From Chelativorans xinjiangensis (lineage in GTDB: Bacteria > Pseudomonadota > Alphaproteobacteria > Rhizobiales > Rhizobiaceae), in NCBI RefSeq assembly GCF_009812055.1, contig NZ_WQNH01000014.1, positions 25,075 through 89,074 on the forward strand: DNA of 64,000 bases. Reading direction: 5' to 3'. The notes beneath the pieces are model-generated. The model saw only the letters and a program-made list of their open reading frames with translations. It was not told the origin of the DNA and did not search any database. Positions within the stretch are counted from its first letter, which is position 1. Each line of letters starts with the position of its first letter. Made by a program: the position numbers and the translations under genes. Of this stretch, positions 26,173 to 35,712 are shown one piece after another.

Positions 26173-27726
26173 ATGGCGAGCGACTCCGAGGGCGGACAAC
26201 AGCAGGAGCGAAGACGCCGACGTCGGAGTTCTGACAGCATACCGGCAGTCCGCACAACTGGCTATAAAGCCCTGCGCAATCCATTTAAGCCGCAGCCCAT
26301 CTTCTCAGCAGATCAGATCGAGGCCATTCACCATTCAGCCGTGAGAATTCTGAAGGACCTCGGCATCAGGATCCTTCTTCCCGAGGCGCGTGAGATTTTT
26401 CGCTCCATCGGGTGCTGCGTCGATGAGGAGAGCCTTCTCGTCCGCATAGGACCGGAGGCTGTGGCCGATGCGCTTTCCTGCTCACCGAAGTCCATTTCCG
26501 CGAAAGCGGGCAGCCGCCAACGCGACTCCGTATTTGAGCACGGGACGCTGGCTTTCGTGGCCGGTTGCGGCGCGCCGAACGTGACGGATCTCGACCGCGG
26601 CCGCCGCACGGGGATGCTTGCCGATTTCGAGGACCTCGTGCGCCTTGCGCAGCATTTCGACGTCCTGCATCTACATGGACCATATGTGGAGCCGCAGGAT
26701 CTCGAACTGCCCGTTCGCCACTACGGAACGATGCGCGCACAACTCACGCTCTCCGACAAGCTGCCGTTCATCTTCTCACGCGGGACGCCGCAGGTGGAAG
26801 ATTGCTTCGAGATGGTTCGTCTGGCGCGTGGACTTTCACGGGAAGAGTTCCGCGACGGCGTCCACTGCTACACGATCGTGAACACCAACTCGCCGCGCCA
26901 GCTCGACGTGCCGATGGCGCAAGGCATCATCGACTTTGCCAGGGCCGGGCAGGCCTCGATCATCACACCATTTTGCCTGGCAGGCGCCATGGCGCCAATC
27001 ACCGTTGCTGGTGCGCTCGCGCTGCAGCATGCCGAAGCGCTCGCAGGTATTGTTCTGGCTCAGGCAAGCCGGAAGGGAGCGCCGGTCATATACGGAAGCT
27101 TCTCATCGAATGTCGACATGAAGTCGGGGGCACCGGCCTTCGGTACGCCCGAGCACGTGAAGGCAACGCTCGGCGCGGGGCAGCTCGCCAGATATATCGG
27201 CCTTCCCTGGAGGGCGGGCGGCGGCAGCGCATCGAACGACGCCGATGCGCAAGCCGCGAACGAAACGCAGTTCGCGCTTTGGGGAGCGGTGCTGGCTGGC
27301 GCAACCGTGCTCGTGCATGCCGCCGGATGGCTCGAAGGCGGCCTCAGTGTTTCCTATGAAAAGCTAGTTACCGATGTTGAAGTCCTCCAAGGGATGGCCG
27401 AGCTCTTCTCGGCACCACCGGGAGATGAGGAGGCTATCGGCTATGATGCCGTCGCCGATGTCCAGCCGGGCGGGCACTTCTTCTCGACGCCGCACACCAT
27501 GGGCCGCTTTCGGACGGCGTTCTACGAGCCAATTGTTGCGGACTGGTCTAACTTCGGCAACTGGACCGAGTCAGGAAGCTTGAATGCGACGCAGCGGGCA
27601 AACCTCGTCTGGAAGAAGGTCCTCGTCGATTTCGAGCCTCCCGCGTCTGCTGCGGCCGCCGGAGAAGTGCTCGACGCGTTCATCGCACCACGCATTGCGG
27701 AGGGAGGGGCCCCGCCGATTTCCTGA
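26173..27726 (+). CDS. Trimethylamine methyltransferase (MttB) family protein, non-pyrrolysine type
   Basis: 517 residues from ATG 26173. After an unusual basic N-terminus (RRRRRRSS) come the family motifs GYKALRNPF, ITPFCLAGAMAPIT, YGSFSSNVDMKSGAPAFGTP and VHAAGWLEGGLS. The frame contains no internal amber codon, so it belongs to the large non-pyrrolysine branch, which methylates a corrinoid protein from betaines such as glycine or proline betaine. No corrinoid protein or reactivase gene is present in the window, so a partner must be elsewhere or the chemistry differs. It is under the 28-bp dyad and is followed by tetR. Confidence 0.9.
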   Translation: MASDSEGGQQQERRRRRRSSDSIPAVRTTGYKALRNPFKPQPIFSADQIEAIHHSAVRILKDLGIRILLPEAREIFRSIGCCVDEESLLVRIGPEAVADALSCSPKSISAKAGSRQRDSVFEHGTLAFVAGCGAPNVTDLDRGRRTGMLADFEDLVRLAQHFDVLHLHGPYVEPQDLELPVRHYGTMRAQLTLSDKLPFIFSRGTPQVEDCFEMVRLARGLSREEFRDGVHCYTIVNTNSPRQLDVPMAQGIIDFARAGQASIITPFCLAGAMAPITVAGALALQHAEALAGIVLAQASRKGAPVIYGSFSSNVDMKSGAPAFGTPEHVKATLGAGQLARYIGLPWRAGGGSASNDADAQAANETQFALWGAVLAGATVLVHAAGWLEGGLSVSYEKLVTDVEVLQGMAELFSAPPGDEEAIGYDAVADVQPGGHFFSTPHTMGRFRTAFYEPIVADWSNFGNWTESGSLNATQRANLVWKKVLVDFEPPASAAAAGEVLDAFIAPRIAEGGAPPIS

Positions 27727-27830
27727 GTTCCCACGCGAGTTGCGCAGATAGCGTCATGCCGGACCAAGCCGCGCTTCCCCAGCGACGATGGGGGTTTGAT
27801 TTGCGTGATCAACCGTGGCATTTCACGCCA

Positions 27831-28487
27831 ATGAGCGATATCAGTACAGACTCTCCGATCGCCAACGGAAACATCAAGGCGACCAAGCAAGACTGGATAA
27901 ATGCCGCGCTCGACGCGTTGATCTCCGATGGAGTCGAAAGCGTTCGCGTGCAGACGTTGGGACATAAGCTGGGTGTCTCCCGGTCGAGCTTCTACTGGTA
28001 CTTCAAGAGCAGACAGGATTTGCTGGATCAGTTGCTCGACTATTGGCGGGTAAAGAATACGCGCGTCATAGTCGAACGAACTCGGCGGCCCTCACGGGTC
28101 ATTGTTCGCGGGGTACTCAACGTTTTTGAATGCTGGGTCAATGATCAGCTTTTTGACCCGCGGCTTGACTTTGCAATTCGGGCATGGTCGCGCAAGTCCG
28201 GCTCCGTCCGGCGCGCCATCGATCAGGCCGATGATGAGAGGGTCGACGCCATTCGGCAAATGTTTGCGCGCCACGGCTATTCGGACGAGGATGCCTTCGT
28301 TCGGGCCCGGGTGCTGTACTACATGCAGATCGGTTATTATGCACTTGAGCTCCGCGAGTCCATGGAAAGCCGCCTGTCGCATGTGGAGGCCTACCTCCGG
28401 GCGTTCACCGGAGAGGAGCCGGCCCGGGACGACCTCGAATCCTTCCGCCGCCATGTCCAAGCCTCGGCAACAAGCGAGAGCAGCTAG
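27831..28487 (+). CDS. TetR-family transcriptional regulator
   Basis: 218 residues if started at ATG 27831; the frame is open back to 27756 and no strong ribosome site decides. N-terminal helix-turn-helix: WINAALDALISDGVESVRVQTLGHKLGVSRSSFYWYFKSRQDLLDQ region (about residues 15-65), with recognition helix SRSSFYWYF. The helical ligand domain ends near RAFTGEEPARDD. It follows MttB by 104 bp in the same direction and probably represses that operon, and perhaps the amidohydrolase/FAD-dehydrogenase promoter, through the shared ACTWGACAT dyad. Confidence 0.88.
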   Translation: MSDISTDSPIANGNIKATKQDWINAALDALISDGVESVRVQTLGHKLGVSRSSFYWYFKSRQDLLDQLLDYWRVKNTRVIVERTRRPSRVIVRGVLNVFECWVNDQLFDPRLDFAIRAWSRKSGSVRRAIDQADDERVDAIRQMFARHGYSDEDAFVRARVLYYMQIGYYALELRESMESRLSHVEAYLRAFTGEEPARDDLESFRRHVQASATSESS

Positions 28488-28857
28488 AGCAAGCCGTGCT
28501 TAGCTCGATGCGGGTGTAGCCTCTGCCTTTGTCCCTCCTCTGCCCTGCCGGGCAAACCTGACGCCACTTGAATGCATCCCGCCCCAGAGGCAGCCATTCT
28601 CCAGCGTGTCAAAGTGCCATGTCCGCGGGGACAGATCGCGGCATTCCAGGTTCAGTATCCGATCCTTTCATCGATCTGCCCCTTTCCCGACTCCCACCGG
28701 CACAATGGCACGATTTGACATCATCCCCATCGCTGGATAAGAGAATCCAGTATACATGAACTATCGCTCGAATCTCGAGAGGCGAGGCTGGGAAGCTCCC
28801 TGCGGCCGGCTGCGACTGCACGCCCGCGTCGACTGATGGCCGCAGCGGGACCCAGAT
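28488..28857. other. Intergenic region before the MFS gene
   Basis: 370 bp without a supportable gene. It contains one imperfect island box (28743-28755), 102 bp upstream of the MFS start. I see no clear terminator for the TetR gene. Confidence 0.5.
28743..28755. promoter_or_regulatory. Imperfect operator-like box GAATCC-A-GTATAC
   Basis: One half-site deviates (GAATCC). Placement 102 bp ahead of the MFS gene is like that of the better boxes. Confidence 0.4.
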
Positions 28858-30108
28858 ATGACGGGAGGGAGGGGTCAAACGTCGTTGCCGAACGGCCTGC
28901 GCACCCTGGTCCCGCTGAAGCTCAAGGCGAGCGTCAGCGGCTTGCCGCGACTGGTCTGGGTGCTGGGTGCGATCTCGTTCCTCACGTCGCTTGGGAAGAT
29001 GGTGGCGACCTTTCTCGCCGTCTATCTCCTGGCGGTGCTGAATTTCTCGGAAAACCAGATCGGCATCACCGTCGCCGCCTATGGCGCCGGCATCGTCACC
29101 GGTACGCTCATCGGCGGCTGGGCCTCCGCCCGCCTGTCGGCGGTTGCGCAGATGGCCGCGTCCATGGTCTGCCTCGGCGCTGGCTTCATCTTGCTCTCCG
29201 CCGTCGCAAGCCCTCTCTTCTTTCTCGCCGGCATCTTTGCCTGCGCGAATTTCGAGGGGGCGCTTCGCACGCCGATCATGCTCTTGTTTCTCAAGCACTG
29301 CGCGCCGATCGACCGGCCGCGCGCGCACGCGGTCTACTACACCGCGATCGGTCTCGGCTATGCGGTCGGGTCGGTGATCGGCGGGCTCGTCTCCCGGATC
29401 GATTTTTCCCTGATGTTCTGGGCGAGCGGCGGCGTGTATCTGGCCGCGGCCGCCGCGGTGCTCGTCTGGCTGCCCGCTCATCTCGCCGGCGGTGTGGCCG
29501 GGATGCCCGGGAACGCCCCCGCGACACCTGAAGATGCGAACGCGCCGCCCAAGGGCCGCTGGCCGTTCATCGTCCTTTGCGGTGCGGCCGTGCTGCACCA
29601 TTGCGTCGGCAATCAGCGGCACGCGATCTATCCCCTGTACCTGACCAGCCACTACGGCCTCGACACGACGCAACTCGGCGCCATCTTCGCGGTCAACGGC
29701 CTCCTGATCGCGCTGATGGGGCTCGTGACGACGAACCTGCTCAAACATGTCGACCAGCGCAAGGTCGCCGGGTGGGGCACGCTGCTCCTGTGCCTCAGCC
29801 TCGCCCTGCTGCCGGTCAGCACCCACATCGCCGTCGCATTCCTTCTGTGCGTCGTCATGTCGGTGGGCGATGTGCTGTTCGCCCCGTCGATGGTGTCGCT
29901 GGCCTATTTCCTGGTGCTCGAGAAGAACAAGGGAAAGCTGCTCGGCGTCTATTTCGCGACGGTCTCGGCGTGCCGCAGCCTCGGGCCGCTGATCGGCATC
30001 TGGGGCTTCGCGCTCATCGGCGCGACGCCGACATGGCTTCTGTGCGGCGTGATCGGTGTCGTCAACATGCTGGTCCTGCGCAGCGTCCTGCGCGTGCGCT
30101 GGCCCTGA
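28858..30108 (+). CDS. Major facilitator superfamily transporter
   Basis: 416 residues, about twelve hydrophobic segments in two halves split by a short hydrophilic loop (APATPEDANAPPKGR). An MFS-A-like loop (GGWASARLSAVAQ) follows segment 2. Inner-membrane carrier, import or export not predictable. The weak island box upstream and PrpD-2 164 bp downstream in the same direction suggest it moves an intermediate or the parent compound of this pathway. Confidence 0.88.
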   Translation: MTGGRGQTSLPNGLRTLVPLKLKASVSGLPRLVWVLGAISFLTSLGKMVATFLAVYLLAVLNFSENQIGITVAAYGAGIVTGTLIGGWASARLSAVAQMAASMVCLGAGFILLSAVASPLFFLAGIFACANFEGALRTPIMLLFLKHCAPIDRPRAHAVYYTAIGLGYAVGSVIGGLVSRIDFSLMFWASGGVYLAAAAAVLVWLPAHLAGGVAGMPGNAPATPEDANAPPKGRWPFIVLCGAAVLHHCVGNQRHAIYPLYLTSHYGLDTTQLGAIFAVNGLLIALMGLVTTNLLKHVDQRKVAGWGTLLLCLSLALLPVSTHIAVAFLLCVVMSVGDVLFAPSMVSLAYFLVLEKNKGKLLGVYFATVSACRSLGPLIGIWGFALIGATPTWLLCGVIGVVNMLVLRSVLRVRWP

Positions 30109-30205
30109 GGCGGCGCGCCTTTGTCAAGACGCGCCGGCCGCCGCGGACGATGTCGGAGCTTTGCCGTCGGCTGACGGATTCTCGCGGTTCAGTTCGGCCC
30201 GCCGG

Positions 30206-30221
30206 CGTATTCTCTCATACG
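30206..30221. promoter_or_regulatory. Short inverted repeat CGTAT-N6-ATACG upstream of PrpD-2
   Basis: Exact 5-bp arms around TCTCTC, ending 51 bp before the PrpD-2 start. It contains GTATTC and CATAC but not the 7-bp pitch of the island box. It may be a variant operator or chance. Confidence 0.25.
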
Positions 30222-30272
30222 AAAATTCTCAGCGGGGACCGCGTTCCGCCCAGACGCCGGATTGGTCGAACG

Positions 30273-31634
30273 ATGGCTGCTTTCGACGACTTTGTGCACG
30301 GGCTGACCTATGAGGATCTGCCGGAGGCGGTCCGTGGCCATGCGCGGCGCTGGCTGCTCGACCTCGTCGGCGTCGCCGTAGGCGGACGCCGGACCCAGCT
30401 CGCGCAGATCATCTGCGATCACGCAGCCGAACATTTTTGCACGGAAGGGAGCAGCGCGCGCATGCTGTTCGACGGGCGCAGCGTCAGCCCGGCCGGGGCG
30501 GCGCTCGCCGGCGGCATGACCATCGATGCGCTCGACGGTCATGACGGGCACAAGCTGACCAAGGGCCATGTCGGCTGCGGCGTGCTGCCGGCCTGCCTCG
30601 CCTTCGCCGAGACGCAGCGGCAGGATGATGGCGGGGAATTCCTCACCGCACTCGTGCTCGGCTACGAGATCGGCACGCGCGCCGGCATCGCGCTGCATCG
30701 CACGGCGCCCGACTATCACTCCTCGGGCGCCTGGGTGACGATCGCGGCGGCGGCGATCGGCGCGCGCTATCTCGGCCTCGGCCCCGCCGCCACGCGCGAG
30801 GCGATAGGCATCGCCGAGTATCACGGGCCGCGCAGCCAGATGATGCGATGCATCGACTGGCCGACCATGGTGAAGGACGGCTCCGGCTGGGGCGCGATGG
30901 CGGGCGTGTCGGCCGCCTTCCTGGCCGAGGCCGGCTTCACGGGCGCGCCGGCGGTCACAGTCGAAGGCGACGAGGTCGCCGACCTCTGGTCCGATCTCGG
31001 CAGCAACTGGCGGATATGCGAGCAGTACTACAAGCCCTATCCCGTGTGCCGCTGGGCCCAGCCGGCCGTCAAGGCGGCCCTGGATCTTTCCCGCGAGCAT
31101 GGCCTTGCGTCGGAACAGATCGAGCGCGTCGAGGTCGCGACCTTCCACCAGGCGATCCGCCTGGCCGTGCGGCGCCCGCTGACGACCGAGCAGGCGCAGT
31201 ATTCGACATCCTTCCCAACGGCGGTCGTCCTCGTGCGCGGCGGGCTCGGGCCGCGGGACGTGAGCGAGGATGCCTTCGCGGATCCGGAGGTCATGCGCCT
31301 GTCGGACGGCATGAGTTTTACTGAGGAGCAGGGCTTCAACGAGGCCTTTCCCGCCCGCCGGCTTGCGCGGGTAAGCCTTGTCCTCTCCGACGGCCGGCGG
31401 CTGACCTCGCCGCCAACCGAAGCGCCCGGCGATCCGGAGCGGCCGGCGGCCCATGAAGAGGTCCGCCGCAAATATCAGGACATGACCGTGCCTTCGCTCG
31501 GCCCCGAGCGCAGCGCCGAGATTGCACGACTCGTCGAAGGGCTTGGACCGGAGACGGCACTTGGCCAGCTGCTCGACCTCGTCACGGACGGCATCGGTGC
31601 GCCGTGCCAGCCTTCACACCGGATCGAGCACTGA
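30273..31634 (+). CDS. MmgE/PrpD family dehydratase-like protein (PrpD-2)
   Basis: 453 residues from ATG 30273; the frame is open far upstream through the MFS gene in another register and is not used. Motifs: TIDALDGHDGHKLTKGHVGC near residues 85-105 in place of the AVDFDD motif of PrpD-1, then YHSSGAWVTIAAAAIGARY and YKPYPVCRWAQPAVKA in the C-terminal domain. Family reactions are dehydration or decarboxylation of hydroxy-tricarboxylates. Its stop lies 21 bp inside the convergent PrpF-1 gene. PrpD plus PrpF are the classical dehydratase/isomerase pair, so these two may act in sequence. Confidence 0.86.
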   Translation: MAAFDDFVHGLTYEDLPEAVRGHARRWLLDLVGVAVGGRRTQLAQIICDHAAEHFCTEGSSARMLFDGRSVSPAGAALAGGMTIDALDGHDGHKLTKGHVGCGVLPACLAFAETQRQDDGGEFLTALVLGYEIGTRAGIALHRTAPDYHSSGAWVTIAAAAIGARYLGLGPAATREAIGIAEYHGPRSQMMRCIDWPTMVKDGSGWGAMAGVSAAFLAEAGFTGAPAVTVEGDEVADLWSDLGSNWRICEQYYKPYPVCRWAQPAVKAALDLSREHGLASEQIERVEVATFHQAIRLAVRRPLTTEQAQYSTSFPTAVVLVRGGLGPRDVSEDAFADPEVMRLSDGMSFTEEQGFNEAFPARRLARVSLVLSDGRRLTSPPTEAPGDPERPAAHEEVRRKYQDMTVPSLGPERSAEIARLVEGLGPETALGQLLDLVTDGIGAPCQPSHRIEH

Positions 31635-32762
31635 AACCGGAACGCAAACCTCGCCGCGAAAGAGCTTGCGGCAGGTCCTGAGAGCCGAAACGCCGTCGAC
31701 CTTCCCATCCTCCTCGCCCATCTCGACGGATACGTTCATGGTGCCGGACGGATGCTCCAGAGCCACGAAGGTGGTGTTCCCGTCGCGGCGTACGTCCGCA
31801 AGGCCGAACGGGACCGTGCCCGGCAGCGCCTGGGCGAGCGCCAGTTTCACGGCGCCCGAGGCGGAGTGCGCGGGGTGGCAATGGTGCGGAGCCTCGGGCT
31901 TGGTGGTGAGGTCGCGGGCGCTGATCGTGCCGCCCTGCGTCGGGGGCGCGACCATGATCGGCTTGAGGATAGCGGCGATGGGGGTTCCATTCATACCGGC
32001 GAGGCGCACCGCCGCGGCCCTGATCGGCTCCACCTGGGCGACAAGCGTGTCGTCGGCGTCGAGCTCTGCCGCGCTTTCATAGCCGGTCCTGCCGATGGCG
32101 GCGGCTGGGAAGATGACCGCAACGCCGCCGCCGGCGTCGACGATGGTGACCGGCACGCCGTCGATCTCATCCTGCCTGTTGCCGGTCGGCAGGAGCTTGC
32201 CGGTGAATTTGCCGTAGGGCGGGAGGTATGTGAGCTCGACGGGTGCGGCCGTGCCGTCGACGCCCGCGACCCTGGCATCGCCCCGGTAGCTGACGCGGCC
32301 GCCCGGTGTCTCGACCCGCGCGCTCATCAGCATGTTGGAATCGACAGCGAAGATGCGCACGACGGACCGGCCGTCCGTCGCTGCGACCAGCCCCATTTCC
32401 AGAGCGAAGGGGCCGACGACGGTCGACATGTTGCCGCAGGTGCCCTCGTCGTCGCCGATATGGCTGCTGCCCGGGTAGAACTGGAGGAACTTGTAATCGA
32501 CATCGGCGTCCGGACGGCGCGATTTCGAGACGATCACCACCTTGTTCGAATGGGTTTCCGCGCCGCCGATGCCGTCGATCTGGCGCGGGTGAGAGGAATT
32601 GAGCGCGGCGAGGATCACCCGGTTGCGCAGGCGCGGGTCCGGCGGCAGGTCCGAGGCGAGGAAGGCGGGCCCCTTCGAGGTGCCGCCGCGATAGAAGGTG
32701 CAGGGCAGCGTCAAGAGGTCGTTCTCGATCCGGGGCGTCCAGCGCGGCGTCATCTCGTTCAT
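31614..32762 (-). CDS. PrpF/FldA family isomerase (PrpF-1)
   Basis: 382 residues from ATG 32762, one base after the stop of the upstream ATPase gene, so it is the fifth gene of the importer 2 operon. Family motifs: CTFYRGGTSKGPAFLASDLP, K74 in HSNKVVIVS and C109 in GTCGNMS. These are the lysine and cysteine positions of the active site of 2-methylaconitate isomerase. The C-terminal lobe has HCHPAHSASGAVKLA and EHPSGTMNV. The family moves double bonds in aconitate- or oxalomesaconate-type acids. Co-transcription with an importer ties it to the imported compound. Confidence 0.9.
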   Translation of the reverse strand: MNEMTPRWTPRIENDLLTLPCTFYRGGTSKGPAFLASDLPPDPRLRNRVILAALNSSHPRQIDGIGGAETHSNKVVIVSKSRRPDADVDYKFLQFYPGSSHIGDDEGTCGNMSTVVGPFALEMGLVAATDGRSVVRIFAVDSNMLMSARVETPGGRVSYRGDARVAGVDGTAAPVELTYLPPYGKFTGKLLPTGNRQDEIDGVPVTIVDAGGGVAVIFPAAAIGRTGYESAAELDADDTLVAQVEPIRAAAVRLAGMNGTPIAAILKPIMVAPPTQGGTISARDLTTKPEAPHHCHPAHSASGAVKLALAQALPGTVPFGLADVRRDGNTTFVALEHPSGTMNVSVEMGEEDGKVDGVSALRTCRKLFRGEVCVPVSVLDPV

Positions 32763-32763
32763 C

Positions 32764-34809
32764 TCAGGCCCTCTGCTTCAGGTGCTCGCGGTTGAGCGGA
32801 AAGTGGCAGGCGGCGGCATGCGCCGGCGCGATGTCGCGTGCTTGCGGCGCCTCGCGGCTGCACATCGGTTCGGCAATGGGGCAGCGTGGGTGGAACTCGC
32901 AGCCGCGCGGCCTGTCCTTGAGGCTCGGCACCTCGCCCTCGATGGACAGGAGGGTGCGGCGGCGGTCGGGGTCCGGGTGCGGCGTGCCCTCGATCAGGGC
33001 GCGGGTATAGGGATGCGCCGGGTTCTCGAAAATCTCGGCAACCGGCCCCTCCTCGACGAGGCGCCCGAGATACATGACGCCGATGCGGTCGCTGATGTGC
33101 CGTATGGCGGGCAGATTGTGCGAGATGACGAGATAGCTCAGCCCGTGCTCGCGCTGTAGTTCGCCCATCAGGTTCAGGATCTCGCCCTGCACGGACGTGT
33201 CGAGGCCCGCCGTCGGCTCGTCGGCGATGATCAGCTCCGGCGAGAGCGCCAGAGCGCGCGCTGCGCCCACCCGCCGCGCCTGGCCGCCCGAAAGCTCGTG
33301 CGGATAGCGGTTGAAGAAGGCGGTCGACAGCCCGACCATGGCGAACAGGCGCTCGGCTTCCGCGTCTTCGTCCTCCAGCTTGATGCCGTGGATCTCGAAG
33401 GGCTCCATGACGAGGCTGCGCGCCGTACGGCGCGGGCTCAAGGAGGCGATCGGGTCCTGGAACATCATCGCCATCTTGCGGCGCTGGAGATTGTATTCGG
33501 CATCGGGCAGCCCCACGAGCTCGGTGCCGTCGAATCGGATCGATCCCGAATGGCAAGGGGTGAGGCCGATTATCGCCCGGCCGAGCGAGGTCTTGCCGGA
33601 ACCGCTTTCACCCACCAGCCCCAGCGTCTCGCCCCGCCGCAACATCAGCGAAACCTGCTTCACGCCATCGAGGAACGGATCGCGGTTGCCGCTGGCGAGC
33701 GCCTTGAGAAAACCCTCGGTCCTATAGCGCACGCGGAGGTTCTCGACGGCAAGCAGCGGCTCGCCGGCATGTTTGCGGCGAAGGCCCCCGCCCTGCGGAC
33801 GCGGCTCGGCGCGTCGCACCGGCGCCCCCGTCAGCCCGCTCGCCAGATGGCAACGGACGGACTGCGTGTCGGAGATCTCGACGGGTGCCGGATGCCGTTC
33901 CCGGCACACGGAAAAGGCCTTGTGGCAGCGCGCCTCGAAGATGCAGGCTTCCGGAATCACCCTGAGGTCGGGAACGCGCCCGGGGATGGTCGGCAGGGTC
34001 CGCCTTCCGTCCTTGACCAGCGCCGGGTCGCATTCGAGCAGTCTTTGCGTATAGGGGTGCTGCGGCTCATGGAAGATGTCGCGCACGCTGCCCCTCTCCA
34101 CCACCTCGCCGGCATACATGACGACGACGTCGTCGCACAGCTCGGCAATGAGGCCGAGATTGTGCGAGGCGAACAAGAGGCTTGTGCCGAACTCCTGCTG
34201 CAATTCGCGCAACAGGAAGATGATCTGCGCTTCCATGTTGACGTCGAGGGCTGTGGTCGGCTCGTCGGCGATCAGCAGGTCGGGCCTTACCAGGAGCGCC
34301 ATAGCGATGGAGATGCGCTGCCGCATGCCGCCGGAGAACTCGTGCGGGTAGCCGTCGATCCTGCTCTCGGGATCGGGGATGCCGACCCGACGCAGCATCG
34401 CGACCGCGCGCTTGCGCTTTTCTTCCGTGCTCAGCCGCTCGCGGTACTGGATGTCGACCATCTGCCGGGCGATGGGGATCACCGGGTTCTGCGCGGTCAT
34501 CGGGTCCTGGAAGACCATCGAGACCTTGTTGCCGCGCAGATCCCGCAGCGCGTCCTCTCCGAGCGTCAACGTATCGATGCCGTTGAAGAGGATCTGGCCG
34601 GCCGGCACGCGCGCGTTCCTCGACATGAGATGCAGGATCGAGGCGATCAGCGTGCTCTTGCCGCAGCCGGACTCGCCGACGATGCCGACGGTCTTCTTCC
34701 TCGGCACGCAGAGGCTGACGTCGCGCAACGCGTGGACCGCGCCGCGCGCCGTGGCGTATTCCACACTCAGCTTCCGGATGTCGAGCACGTCGGTCATGGT
34801 CGGCGTCAT
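32764..34809 (-). CDS. Oligopeptide-type ABC importer 2, fused double ATPase
   Basis: 681 residues from ATG 34809, which overlaps the permease stop (ATGA). Cassette 1: Walker A GESGCGKS near 45, signature FSGGMRQR, Walker B LLIADEP and SHNL switch. Cassette 2: GESGSGKT, signature LSGGQARR, LIIADEP and again SHNL in place of the usual THDL. Each cassette is followed by the oligopeptide-type tail. The Cys-rich pieces (EACIFEARCHKAFSVC, and GCEFHPRCPIAEPMC) are typical of ATPases thought to bind an Fe-S cluster. Works with the permeases at 34806-36657. Confidence 0.93.
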   Translation of the reverse strand: MTPTMTDVLDIRKLSVEYATARGAVHALRDVSLCVPRKKTVGIVGESGCGKSTLIASILHLMSRNARVPAGQILFNGIDTLTLGEDALRDLRGNKVSMVFQDPMTAQNPVIPIARQMVDIQYRERLSTEEKRKRAVAMLRRVGIPDPESRIDGYPHEFSGGMRQRISIAMALLVRPDLLIADEPTTALDVNMEAQIIFLLRELQQEFGTSLLFASHNLGLIAELCDDVVVMYAGEVVERGSVRDIFHEPQHPYTQRLLECDPALVKDGRRTLPTIPGRVPDLRVIPEACIFEARCHKAFSVCRERHPAPVEISDTQSVRCHLASGLTGAPVRRAEPRPQGGGLRRKHAGEPLLAVENLRVRYRTEGFLKALASGNRDPFLDGVKQVSLMLRRGETLGLVGESGSGKTSLGRAIIGLTPCHSGSIRFDGTELVGLPDAEYNLQRRKMAMMFQDPIASLSPRRTARSLVMEPFEIHGIKLEDEDAEAERLFAMVGLSTAFFNRYPHELSGGQARRVGAARALALSPELIIADEPTAGLDTSVQGEILNLMGELQREHGLSYLVISHNLPAIRHISDRIGVMYLGRLVEEGPVAEIFENPAHPYTRALIEGTPHPDPDRRRTLLSIEGEVPSLKDRPRGCEFHPRCPIAEPMCSREAPQARDIAPAHAAACHFPLNREHLKQRA

Positions 34810-35711
34810 CTCGCCTCGCGCAGCTTGGGGTCGAAGCTGTCGCGCAGGGCCTCGCCGAGGAAGGTGAAGCCGAGCGTGGTGAGCACCAGCGGCATGCCGC
34901 CGGCGATGACCAGCCACGGCGTCTCGCGCAGGACGGAATAGCCCTCCTTGAGGATGCCGCCCCAACTCGCCGTCGGCGGCTGGATGCCGAGGCCGAGAAA
35001 GCTCAGGCCCGCTTCGACCGTCACCACCACCGGCACGTCCATGGCGGCCAGGATCAGGAGCGGCCCCAGCACGTTCGGCATCATGTGGCGGGTGAGCACC
35101 AGGGGGGTGCGCGCGCCGAGCGATTTCTCCGCCAAGATGAACTCGGTGTTCTTGAGCGCCATGGTCTGCGTCCTGGCGATACGGCCGAAGGCCGGGGCGG
35201 CGTGCAGGACGAAGATCACCATGATGACCGTGAGGCTCGGCTGCGTCACGGCGACGATGGCGAGCCCCATGATGATGGTCGGGAAGGAGCGCAGCGTGTC
35301 GAAGACGAGGATCAGGATGCTGTCGAGCCAGCGCGGGCCGTAGCCGGCGATCATGCCGAGCACGAGTCCGATGACCAGCGCCGCCGTCACCGCGACCAGG
35401 GCGAGCTGCATGGCGATCCGCCCGCCATAGAGCACGCGCGTAAAAGTGTCCCGGCCGAGTTGGTCAGTACCCAGAAGATGCTCGAAGGAGGGCCGCGCAA
35501 GCCGCGACGGAACGTCGAGGGCATAGGGATCGTAGGGCGTGAGATAGGGCGCGAAGAGAGCGCTGAGGAAGAACAGGACGACGATTACGAGACCGACCGC
35601 GCCGAACGGGTTGCGTGTGAGCTCCTTCAGGCCTTGCCAAAAGGCGCGGGCGCGCCTTGCAGCCGGCGTCTCGGGCAGGGAGGAGGAAGGGACATCGGGT
35701 GCGACGGCCAT
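34806..35711 (-). CDS. ABC transporter permease, DppC-like (importer 2)
   Basis: 301 residues. A polar 25-residue N-terminus is followed by the DppC core: NPFGAVGLVIVVLFFL, LAPYLTPYDPYALD-type loop, GTDQLGRDTFTRVLYGGRIA, and an EAA loop LAEKSLGARTPLVLTRHMMP. It ends LGEALRDSFDPKLREAR. About six membrane segments. Its stop overlaps the ATPase start and it begins 1 bp after the DppB-like stop, so it is tightly coupled in the operon. Confidence 0.93.
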   Translation of the reverse strand: MAVAPDVPSSSLPETPAARRARAFWQGLKELTRNPFGAVGLVIVVLFFLSALFAPYLTPYDPYALDVPSRLARPSFEHLLGTDQLGRDTFTRVLYGGRIAMQLALVAVTAALVIGLVLGMIAGYGPRWLDSILILVFDTLRSFPTIIMGLAIVAVTQPSLTVIMVIFVLHAAPAFGRIARTQTMALKNTEFILAEKSLGARTPLVLTRHMMPNVLGPLLILAAMDVPVVVTVEAGLSFLGLGIQPPTASWGGILKEGYSVLRETPWLVIAGGMPLVLTTLGFTFLGEALRDSFDPKLREAR

Positions 35712-35712
35712 G

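Noticed and set aside
26173..27726. Pyrrolysine-encoding MttB
   Set aside because: The frame has no internal amber codon and no pyl genes are seen, so it belongs to the non-pyrrolysine branch.
29577..30272. Long upstream extension of PrpD-2
   Set aside because: The extension overlaps the MFS gene in a different frame. PrpD family similarity starts at ATG 30273.
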